Below the pieces are notes generated by a model that had not been told where the DNA came from, ran no database searches, and saw nothing but the letters and a program-made list of their open reading frames with translations. Below are positions 1 through 5,438 of a stretch of DNA of 7,970 nucleotides, one piece after another. Location: positions 9,071-17,040 of the forward strand of contig DKLL01000120.1 of assembly GCA_002455755.1 (NCBI GenBank), written 5' to 3'. Each line of letters starts with the position of its first letter. The stretch's first letter is position 1. This DNA is from Acinetobacter sp. UBA6641 (GTDB taxonomy: Bacteria; Pseudomonadota; Gammaproteobacteria; Pseudomonadales; Moraxellaceae). Made by a program: the position numbers and the translations under genes.

Positions 1-10
1 AAAAGCCTTT

Positions 11-67
11 GTTACCCATACATAACGTCCTTGTTATGATGGGTAACGTGTGGCATCCTTGCCACAC
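11..67 (-). ncRNA. Two abutting hairpins with AAGGAY hexaloops, candidate CsrA/RsmA-binding RNA element
   Basis: Two strong inverted repeats sit side by side with no spacer. On the minus strand the first formed (67 to 48) is a perfect 7-bp stem, GTGTGGC/GCCACAC, with loop AAGGAT. The second (47 to 11) has a 9-bp lower stem GTTACCCAT/ATGGGTAAC, one bulged base at position 20, a 6-bp upper stem CATAAC/GTTATG and loop AAGGAC. Both loops are closed by a C-G pair. CsrA/RsmA is known to prefer GGA in a hexaloop within the context CARGGAUG; the first loop matches this exactly and the second differs by one base. The plus-strand loops (ATCCTT, GTCCTT) match nothing I know. The element lies in epmA orientation, about 175 bases past its stop, so it may be part of a 3' UTR, a separate small RNA continuing past the window edge, or one copy of a dispersed palindromic repeat. 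I find no convincing promoter and no GacA-type palindrome upstream. Confidence 0.35.
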
Positions 68-143
68 TCGTGTATCCACAGCCTACTTAAATCAAACTCT
101 ATAACACTAATAACCTGAGGGCTCTTTTTTGATCCCTATCAAT

Positions 144-209
144 CTCCCTAAATCCCTCTTTTTCAAAAAGGGACTTCTCCCTTTTAATCCAGGGAGTTAA
201 GAGGGATTT
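144..209. repeat. Nested palindromic intergenic repeat (REP/MITE-like)
   Basis: Outer arms AAATCCCTCTT (150-160) and AAGAGGGATTT (199-209) are perfect 11-bp inverted repeats. Inside them is a second perfect 8-bp hairpin, AAAAGGGA (166-173) with TCCCTTTT (178-185) and a 4-base loop. A further pair, CTCCCT (144-149) and AGGGAG (191-196), allows an alternative fold. A TCCCT motif recurs four times between 133 and 182. There is no coding potential. The layout is that of a dispersed palindromic intergenic repeat, and it resembles GGGATT-rich repeats I recall from Acinetobacter intergenic regions. That resemblance is from memory and unverified. Confidence 0.5.
165..185 (-). terminator. Probable intrinsic terminator of the pdxB-epmA operon
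   Basis: On the minus strand the inner hairpin of the repeat reads AAAAGGGA, loop GAAG, TCCCTTTT, and runs into a five-T tract (169-165). It begins 57 bases past the epmA stop at 243. The stem has only three G-C pairs with four A-T pairs at its base, so strength is moderate. On the plus strand the same hairpin ends in four Ts, so it could work in both directions. No other hairpin with a T tract follows epmA before the paired hairpins at 11-67. Confidence 0.45.
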
Positions 210-242
210 TGGCTGATCAATAAATATGAACAATGGCTGAAA

Positions 243-1223
243 TCAGGAAACATCCGCCGGGAAAGTAATCACTTTTTCAAGTTTCATTTGCTCAGTCGCG
301 ACCATCAACAAACGGTCAATTCCTAAAGCAATGCCTGAACATTCCCGCATATGCGGAAGTGCTGCCAGCAAATATTCATCAATCGGCATGACATGTAAGC
401 CCAGTTTTGCACGTTCGGCATTATCCGCTTCAAATCGTCCACGTAACACATCAGCATCGATCAGCTCATCATAAGCATTGGCCAATTCCAGCCCTTCGAT
501 ATATAGCTCGAAACGGGCAGCCACCAGTTCTCCATCCTCATCTATTCGAGTTTTTGCCAGGGAAGCCAGTTCAGCTGGAAAATCGGTTAAAAATACTGGC
601 GTATCAAAACCCAGACTGGGTTCGACAAAATGCGAAAAGAGCAAATCGATATAGCCCAGGCGGTCATCACCCAGGTCCAGATTTAGTCCGACCCGGTTAC
701 AGCAGTCTTTCAACTCTTTCAAGCTCGCTTGTAATGGATTGAGATCCAGACGCTCCATAAAAGCATGCTTATAGCTTAAAATGGTTGGACGGACTTCTCC
801 AAAACGGTTTTTAAGGGTGACATTTAACAGGTCGGTGACTTCAAACATCAGTTCTTTCAGGCTGAAGCCGGGACGGTACCATTCCAGCATGGTGAACTCG
901 CTATTGTGCTTACGACCATGCTCATCATCACGAAAGACTTTACAGATTTGATAGATCGGGCCACTGCCACTGGCCAGCAGCCGTTTCATGGCAAATTCAG
1001 GTGAAGTTTGCAGGTAGTGGGTTTGCTGTTTGCCTCCTACATGTCGCTGCGCTTGTATGGATGCCAGATGCACATCGGTCACTCCGGCTTGCGACAAGAT
1101 GGGGGTTTCCACTTCCAGGACATCCCTCTCGGCAAAAAACTGACGGATTTGCGCATACATTTTGGCGCGTGCCTGCATAACCTTTAAATCACAAGTCGGC
1201 TGATAAGTGACAGTTTGATTCAT
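243..1223 (-). CDS. epmA: EF-P (R)-beta-lysine ligase EpmA (PoxA/GenX, LysRS-like)
   Basis: This 326-residue protein is a truncated paralogue of class II lysyl-tRNA synthetase that lacks the N-terminal anticodon-binding domain. The family adenylates (R)-beta-lysine and joins it to a conserved lysine of elongation factor P, which relieves ribosome stalling at polyproline stretches in the cytoplasm. Class II motif 2 is visible at residues 97-116 (FRDDE, then NSEFTMLEWY), and motif 3 at 297-307 (GIALGIDRLLM). ETPIL (39-43) belongs to the motif 1 region and SPEFAMKRLL to 74-83. Ala299 sits where true LysRS has Gly; in E. coli EpmA the matching Ala sets the preference for beta-lysine. Length agrees with E. 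coli (325). The start at 1223 is chosen because family homology begins at MNQTV, a GGAGGG lies 8 bases upstream, and the ATG overlaps the pdxB stop. The EpmB aminomutase partner is not in the window. Confidence 0.95.
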   Translation of the reverse strand: MNQTVTYQPTCDLKVMQARAKMYAQIRQFFAERDVLEVETPILSQAGVTDVHLASIQAQRHVGGKQQTHYLQTSPEFAMKRLLASGSGPIYQICKVFRDDEHGRKHNSEFTMLEWYRPGFSLKELMFEVTDLLNVTLKNRFGEVRPTILSYKHAFMERLDLNPLQASLKELKDCCNRVGLNLDLGDDRLGYIDLLFSHFVEPSLGFDTPVFLTDFPAELASLAKTRIDEDGELVAARFELYIEGLELANAYDELIDADVLRGRFEADNAERAKLGLHVMPIDEYLLAALPHMRECSGIALGIDRLLMVATEQMKLEKVITFPADVS

Positions 1224-1237
1224 GCCGCAGGCCCTCC
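1220..1237 (-). promoter_or_regulatory. ATGA stop-start overlap with internal Shine-Dalgarno for epmA
   Basis: The pdxB stop TGA (1222-1220) and the epmA start ATG (1223-1221) share the minus-strand tetramer ATGA. A strong GGAGGG at 1237-1232 lies inside the last pdxB codons, 8 bases before the ATG. This arrangement usually means translational coupling through reinitiation, and it fixes the epmA start. An in-frame upstream ATG at 1250 lies inside pdxB and is not used here. Confidence 0.85.
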
Positions 1238-2287
1238 ATGTGCTGCCCATTCACGGCGTAAGGGATAGGTTTTACGTAAATAATCAAAGGCTTTTTGATC
1301 GACCTTCCCATCTTTTAGACAGGCCCTTAAGTTCGCATCATCACGGGCAATATCATACATCTGGCTTAAATATTGCTTTAACACAGCCTTTAACTCACGG
1401 TCTTTAAAATATGGCTCACAGACCGGCAATTGCGTTTCAAATTGCTTTGTCGCTGGATAATGAAAAATTTTGCAGAATGCATCATAGATCATTTGTGTAC
1501 CGCGCGCTTTCCCTTCAAGACTATAGCCAGCAATATGTGGTGTCACCAAAGTGATTAGATTCAGCAATTCAGCTGAAATTTCAGGTTCATGTTCAAAGAC
1601 ATCGAGAACCACTGCACGCTGGGTCCGTTGAATATCGGCAATTAAAGCCGACTCTTCAACCACCGGTCCTCGTGCCGAATTTATTAAGATCGCCTCATTT
1701 TTCATCGGTGCCAAAGCTTCAGCATTGATTAAATGATAGGTCGGATATTCATCTGTTTTGGTTAAAGGCACATGGATCGATATGGCATCGGCTGTTTTTA
1801 ACAATTCTTCAAATTCAACTTGCTGTACATGTTCGCGCTGCACAAAGGGATCATGACCAATCACCTTCCAGCCCAGAAGTTTAGCCATAATAGCCAGACG
1901 TGAACCGACATTGCCCAGACCGATAATGCCCAAAGTAAAGCTGTCATTGGCATCAATCAGTTCAGGTTTTAAATGTAATAAAGCGGTAATCACATATTCC
2001 GCAACGGCCTGCGCATTACAGCCGGCGGCATTCGACCAGGCAATGTTGCATTGTTCTAAAGCAGCTATATCCAGATGATCGGTGCCAATGGTCGCACTGC
2101 CGACAAATTTTAATTTTGTGTCCTGAACCAGTGCAGCATTGACTTGGGTCACAGAACGCACCAGTAACGCTTCTGCATCTTTGACATCCGCATGGGTTAG
2201 GGTTCGCCCTGGAGCCTGCAGAATTTCTCCAAAATCGGCAAAGAAATATTCAGTAAATGCCAGATTTTCATCTGCGACAATTTTCAT
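1220..2287 (-). CDS. pdxB: Erythronate-4-phosphate dehydrogenase PdxB
   Basis: This 355-residue cytoplasmic enzyme oxidises 4-phospho-D-erythronate to 2-oxo-3-hydroxy-4-phosphobutanoate, the second step of the DXP-dependent pyridoxal 5'-phosphate pathway of gammaproteobacteria. It is a D-isomer-specific 2-hydroxyacid dehydrogenase. The N-terminus MKIVADEN and VRSVT (43-47) are typical of PdxB. The Rossmann nucleotide site is GLGNVG at 123-128. The catalytic triad is Arg206 (NSARG), Glu235 (FEHEPE) and His251 (TPHIAGYSLEGKARGT). Residues from about 285 form the C-terminal PdxB dimerisation region (RREWAAHGG near the end). The start at 2287 is chosen over the longer frame from 2416 because homology begins at MKIVADEN and GGAA lies 6 bases upstream; the 43 extra residues look like translated leader. 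It is the first gene of the operon, with epmA overlapping by 4 bases. Confidence 0.95.
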   Translation of the reverse strand: MKIVADENLAFTEYFFADFGEILQAPGRTLTHADVKDAEALLVRSVTQVNAALVQDTKLKFVGSATIGTDHLDIAALEQCNIAWSNAAGCNAQAVAEYVITALLHLKPELIDANDSFTLGIIGLGNVGSRLAIMAKLLGWKVIGHDPFVQREHVQQVEFEELLKTADAISIHVPLTKTDEYPTYHLINAEALAPMKNEAILINSARGPVVEESALIADIQRTQRAVVLDVFEHEPEISAELLNLITLVTPHIAGYSLEGKARGTQMIYDAFCKIFHYPATKQFETQLPVCEPYFKDRELKAVLKQYLSQMYDIARDDANLRACLKDGKVDQKAFDYLRKTYPLRREWAAHGGPAA

Positions 2288-2380
2288 AGTGCGTTCCAAT
2301 GACTTGAAGACCGCTATGATAACGCCTGCAGCTAAATCTGACCATGTAAGCAGGTGATATTGACCAGCTTCAGGCGAGAT

Positions 2381-2409
2381 TTTATCTATAGACCAGCAAT
2401 CAGTGCCAG
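2381..2409 (-). promoter_or_regulatory. Weak candidate sigma-70 promoter for pdxB-epmA
   Basis: On the minus strand CTGGCA (2409-2404) and GATAAA (2386-2381), each matching four of six consensus bases, are 17 bases apart, giving a leader of roughly 85-90 bases. An overlapping TAAAAT at 2384-2379 would give 19-base spacing instead. The terminator just upstream (2423-2453) means pdxB needs its own promoter in this 135-base gap, but this exact choice is weak. Confidence 0.2.
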
Positions 2410-2422
2410 GCAGCAACAGAAT

Positions 2423-2453
2423 AAAAAAGACCGGATATGTTTAAAATCCGGTC
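2423..2453 (-). terminator. Intrinsic terminator after the CoA-transferase gene
   Basis: A perfect 8-bp stem, GACCGGAT (2429-2436) with ATCCGGTC (2446-2453), and a 9-base loop is followed on the minus strand by six Ts (2428-2423). It starts 34 bases past the stop of the CoA-transferase gene at 2488. The plus-strand side has no T tract, so it works in one direction and insulates pdxB from the glutarate locus. Confidence 0.9.
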
Positions 2454-2487
2454 AAAACAGGAAGCAATTAAACGTCCAGCAGATGAA

Positions 2488-3717
2488 TCAAGCCACCTCA
2501 CCATCAATAATGCCTTGAGCTTTTAGCAGCTGTAATTCCTCCTGAGATTTAAAGCGAGAAAAAATCTGTTGCGTATGTTCACCCAACTGCGGTGGTGCAT
2601 TGCGATATTCTACCGGTGTATCTGAAAGCTTGATTGGGGAAGCAATCACTTTAAAATTCTCATTCAATTGGTGCGGAATATTCACCACCATCTCACGATG
2701 CTGAATTTGTGGCTCGGCCAGTGCATCTTCAACCGAGTTAATCACGCCGACCGGCACTTTCATGGCGTGAATGGCATCGACCCAATCCTGGGCATTTTTC
2801 GACAGGAAATATTCTGACAATAACGGAATCAGCTCATCACGATGTTTGACCCGGTCCTGATTGCGCTGAAATTTTGCATCTTCCAGCAGTTCAGGCAAGC
2901 CAATAGCAATACACAAATCCTTAAACTGCTTGTCATTGCCGCAGGCAATAATAAATTCCCTGTCTTTGGCCTTAAAGGTTTGATACGGCACAATATTGGG
3001 ATGATTATTTCCCATCCGTTTCGGAGATATACCGGTACTGAGATAGTTCATGCCCTGATTGGCCAATGTCGCAACCTGTACATCCAGCAATGACATATCA
3101 ATATATTGCCCCCGTCCGGTATGCAGTCGTGCCAGCAAGGCTGCCTGAATCGCAACGGTAGAATACAGACCGGTTTGAATATCGACCACAGCCACCCCAT
3201 GTTTCTGGGCACCTGCTCCCGGTTCGCCATCTTTTTCACCGGTAATGCTCATCAGGCCCGACATACCCTGAATGATAAAATCATAACCCGGTTCTTCCGC
3301 CCTTGGTCCATCCTGTCCAAAACCGGTAATCGAACAATACACCAGCTGCGGGTTTAAGGCACTGAGTGTGGCATAGTCCAGTCCATATTTGAGCAGCGAA
3401 CCGGCTTTGTAATTTTCAATCACCACATCGGCAGTTTTGGCAATCTCCCGGATAATCTCTTGCCCTTGCGCTGATGATATATCTACAGCTACTGAATATT
3501 TATTGCGGTTGGCACATTGAAAATAGCCCGATTCGCGCGTGGCATTGCCCTGTTGATCTGGCATCCATGGCGGTCCCCACATACGGGTATCATCACCGAC
3601 GTGTGGACGTTCAATTTTGATGACTTCAGCACCCAAGTCTGCCAGAATCTGTCCGCACCACGGACCTGCCAGCACACGGCTTAAATCTAAAACCCGAATT
3701 CCCTGTAATGCACCCAT
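2488..3717 (-). CDS. CaiB/BaiF family CoA-transferase, probable succinyl-CoA:glutarate CoA-transferase
   Basis: This 409-residue class III (formyl-CoA transferase type) CoA-transferase is cytoplasmic. The N-terminus GIRVLDLSRVLAGPWCGQ (6-23) and LGAEVIKIERP (28-38) are family hallmarks. The expected catalytic nucleophile is Asp179 (VVDIQTGLY), which forms an aspartyl-CoA thioester. PGYDFIIQGMSG (143-154), TGRGQYIDMSLLD (200-212) and GNNHPNIVPYQTF (236-248) are further conserved blocks. The family alone does not fix the substrate. Its place beside gcdH, an LTTR and an organic-acid transporter points to glutarate activation with succinyl-CoA as donor, the role of human SUGCT and the Pseudomonas putida enzyme called GcoT. 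The start at 3717 is set by AAGGAG 7 bases upstream and by homology beginning at MGALQGIRVLD; an ATG at 3759 would add 14 unsupported residues. It lies 57 bases after the transporter gene, probably in the same transcript, and a strong terminator follows. Confidence 0.85.
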   Translation of the reverse strand: MGALQGIRVLDLSRVLAGPWCGQILADLGAEVIKIERPHVGDDTRMWGPPWMPDQQGNATRESGYFQCANRNKYSVAVDISSAQGQEIIREIAKTADVVIENYKAGSLLKYGLDYATLSALNPQLVYCSITGFGQDGPRAEEPGYDFIIQGMSGLMSITGEKDGEPGAGAQKHGVAVVDIQTGLYSTVAIQAALLARLHTGRGQYIDMSLLDVQVATLANQGMNYLSTGISPKRMGNNHPNIVPYQTFKAKDREFIIACGNDKQFKDLCIAIGLPELLEDAKFQRNQDRVKHRDELIPLLSEYFLSKNAQDWVDAIHAMKVPVGVINSVEDALAEPQIQHREMVVNIPHQLNENFKVIASPIKLSDTPVEYRNAPPQLGEHTQQIFSRFKSQEELQLLKAQGIIDGEVA

Positions 3718-3724
3718 TTTCTTG

Positions 3725-3730
3725 CTCCTT
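3725..3730 (-). promoter_or_regulatory. Shine-Dalgarno AAGGAG that decides the CoA-transferase start
   Basis: AAGGAG on the minus strand lies 7 bases before the ATG at 3717. The longer in-frame alternative at 3759 has no comparable site and would begin inside a hairpin arm. Confidence 0.8.
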
Positions 3731-3732
3731 CT

Positions 3733-3764
3733 CTGCCATGAGACATTGCGTATCATCATGGCAG
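3733..3764 (-). other. Intercistronic hairpin between the transporter and CoA-transferase genes
   Basis: CTGCCATGA (3733-3741) and TCATGGCAG (3756-3764) form a perfect 9-bp stem with a 14-base loop. In the minus-strand message it starts 10 bases past the transporter stop and ends 2 bases before the Shine-Dalgarno AAGGAG of the next gene. No T tract follows on the minus strand, so it is not an intrinsic terminator for this operon. On the plus strand five Ts begin 8 bases past the stem, but no plus-strand gene lies upstream. It may set the relative expression of the two genes through message processing, stability or ribosome access. Confidence 0.6.
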
Positions 3765-3774
3765 TCTGATCTTT

Positions 3775-5208
3775 TTATTTCACAGTGGCAGTTTTTGAAC
3801 CAGACTCTTTAACTGAGTCTGATGTATGCGTAGCCAAATGTTCCAGCTTTTCATCGGTCTGGTCTGTGCCTGTAGTCGACAGTGTTGCCTGTTGTGGGTC
3901 GTACTGACGTTCACGGATAAATAAACCAGGAATGACACCGGCAATAAAGTAAGCAGCGCCCATCACAATAAAGGCCATGGTGAACGAACCGCCAGCTGCA
4001 ATAAAACCAATGGTTGCAGGTGCAATTGCGGCACCTAAACGACCCATGTTGTATGCACCGCCAATTGCTGTACCACGAACATCGGTCGAGAAACTTTCCG
4101 CCATATAGGTGGCATTTACACCGTATGGAATACCGTATAAGAAGCCAAAGGTAATCAGTAAATATGCAATATTGTCAGGTGTATTGAAGAAAATAATCAC
4201 CGGTAAAAATGCAGCTGTCGTGACTGTGCCAAATACAAAGGTCACGCGACGGCCAAGTTTGTCTGCAGCATAACCGGACAGAATTTTGCCCAGAATCATT
4301 GCGGTATATGCACCCACCATATAGCCGGTCATGGCTTTAAAGTTCATGCTCAGTTCTGTTTCCAGATAAGTCGGCATCCAGTTGTTGACACCGTAATAAC
4401 CGAACTGCAGGAAGGCAGCTGTAGACATCCAGAGCAGGAACATTTTGCGATGATTCGTGTGCCCAAAAATACGCTTGTAAATGCTTTCAGATGGTTCGGA
4501 TTGAGATACCTGTACTTGTGGTGCTGCATCCAGTTCCAGTTCACGGCGTTTAATCTGCTCAATTTTTGCTTCTTGCCAAGATGCCGGTTCAGGAACGAAA
4601 CGCATGAAAATCAAGGCAAAAGCAGCAGGGACAATGGTGACATAAAACATAATACGCCAGCCATGATCTGGAATGATCGCACCCGCCAATAATGTAGCCA
4701 CAATATAACCAATGGTTTGACCTGTCTGAAGAGTGCCCAGCACTGTGGTACGGTATTTCGTCGGTACATATTCGGCCATTAAGGTATTACACGCCATATA
4801 CAGCGAACCCAAGCCAAACGCACCGATAAAACGGAGCACCAAAAACTGTTCATAACTTTGCGTTAAGCCCAGAATACAGGTCATGATGGAGAAGAACACT
4901 ACTGACCAGGCAATGGTTTTAACCCGCCCAAACTTGTCACAAGCCCAGCCGCCAGTAATACCACCTAAGGCCATACCCGCAAGTGATGAACTACCTAACA
5001 TACCTGCCTGAAAAGAAGACAGACCAAACTCAGCTTTAAGACTGGTCAAGCTAAATGACAGCAACATAATGTCAACGCCATCAATGACCAGCGATACAAA
5101 GGCAAAGATAAATGCCAGTTTCCATGTATGGCTAGTAATGCGGTGCATCGTACCCACATTGGAGGGTAAATTGAGCATACCTGCTCCATTTTGTATTTGG
5201 TTTTTCAT
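3775..5208 (-). CDS. AAHS-type MFS transporter, probable glutarate/dicarboxylate:H+ symporter
   Basis: This 477-residue inner-membrane protein has the 12-helix plan of the major facilitator superfamily. The aromatic acid:H+ symporter subgroup is indicated by DGVDIMLLSFSL (43-54) in helix 1, motif A GGITGGWACDKFGR (82-95) between helices 2 and 3, EYVPTKYRTTVLG (146-158), and the second motif A copy GYAADKLGRR (312-321). A charged cytoplasmic loop spans about 209-250. The tail from about 437 to 477 is hydrophilic and rich in Ser, Thr and Lys. The family carries protocatechuate, benzoate and related acids; glutarate import is inferred only from the neighbouring gcdH and CoA-transferase genes. 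The start at 5208 has GAGGAA 8 bases upstream. Met11 also has a possible site (GGAG, 5 bases before), so the first 10 residues are uncertain. The CoA-transferase gene follows 57 bases downstream, and gcdH ends 230 bases upstream behind a probable terminator. Confidence 0.85.
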   Translation of the reverse strand: MKNQIQNGAGMLNLPSNVGTMHRITSHTWKLAFIFAFVSLVIDGVDIMLLSFSLTSLKAEFGLSSFQAGMLGSSSLAGMALGGITGGWACDKFGRVKTIAWSVVFFSIMTCILGLTQSYEQFLVLRFIGAFGLGSLYMACNTLMAEYVPTKYRTTVLGTLQTGQTIGYIVATLLAGAIIPDHGWRIMFYVTIVPAAFALIFMRFVPEPASWQEAKIEQIKRRELELDAAPQVQVSQSEPSESIYKRIFGHTNHRKMFLLWMSTAAFLQFGYYGVNNWMPTYLETELSMNFKAMTGYMVGAYTAMILGKILSGYAADKLGRRVTFVFGTVTTAAFLPVIIFFNTPDNIAYLLITFGFLYGIPYGVNATYMAESFSTDVRGTAIGGAYNMGRLGAAIAPATIGFIAAGGSFTMAFIVMGAAYFIAGVIPGLFIRERQYDPQQATLSTTGTDQTDEKLEHLATHTSDSVKESGSKTATVK

Positions 5209-5286
5209 ATTCCTTGTTCCTCATTTTCCCAAATGAGTCATCGGCAGTCCTATATCTCTATATTTGCCTTAAACGGTTCTTTATTC

Positions 5287-5325
5287 TTTTTATCACTACA
5301 TCTTTTGAACTTAAGCTTGCAAATA
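5287..5325 (-). promoter_or_regulatory. Candidate promoter of the transporter unit with an ATTTGCAAG box
   Basis: On the minus strand TGATAAAAA (5295-5287) resembles an extended -10 element (TG, one base, then TAAAAA with four of six consensus bases). No good -35 hexamer is present, as expected for a promoter that relies on an activator. ATTTGCAAG at 5325-5317 would fall near -40 and shares TTGCAAAT with the gcdH upstream region (6691-6698). The adjoining TCTGTAT also occurs beside the gcdH box at 6757-6763. The leader would be about 70 bases. The call rests on pattern reading only. Confidence 0.28.
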
Positions 5326-5380
5326 CAGAGTTTTACAAGAATGTTTCACGATGAATCCTTTTCTGTGTGTCTTGATTTTT

Positions 5381-5425
5381 GAAAACAAAAGTACTCTGGG
5401 ATGCTCATGCATGAACATCCTGAGT
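5381..5425 (-). terminator. Probable intrinsic terminator after gcdH
   Basis: ACTCTGGGATG (5393-5403) pairs with CATCCTGAGT (5416-5425) with one mismatch and one bulge. The inner TCATGCATGA extends the stem to a 4-base loop. On the minus strand the stem is followed by ACTTTTGTTTTC, an interrupted T tract. It begins 14 bases past the gcdH stop. The imperfect stem and broken T run suggest some read-through into the transporter gene is possible. Confidence 0.6.
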
Positions 5426-5438
5426 TGATCTAAATGAA

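Noticed and set aside
90..132. Possible plus-strand terminator ending in GGGCTCTTTTTT
   Set aside because: Only a 3-bp GAG/CTC stem with a 2-base loop can form, and no plus-strand gene precedes it.
407..742. Plus-strand open frame of 111 codons opposite epmA
   Set aside because: It is the complementary shadow of a clear EpmA coding region, with no family resemblance and no suitable ribosome binding site.
2288..2416. N-terminal extension of pdxB by 43 residues to an ATG at 2416
   Set aside because: PdxB homology begins at MKIVADEN (2287) with a well-spaced GGAA. The extension looks like translated leader and abuts the upstream terminator.
3718..3759. Longer CoA-transferase start at 3759
   Set aside because: The ATG lies in a hairpin arm without a good Shine-Dalgarno, while 3717 has AAGGAG 7 bases upstream and matches the family N-terminus.
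5191..5382. Plus-strand frame of 63 codons in the gcdH-transporter gap
   Set aside because: It overlaps the transporter start and control region, its product is a low-complexity hydrophobic string, and no ribosome binding site is evident.
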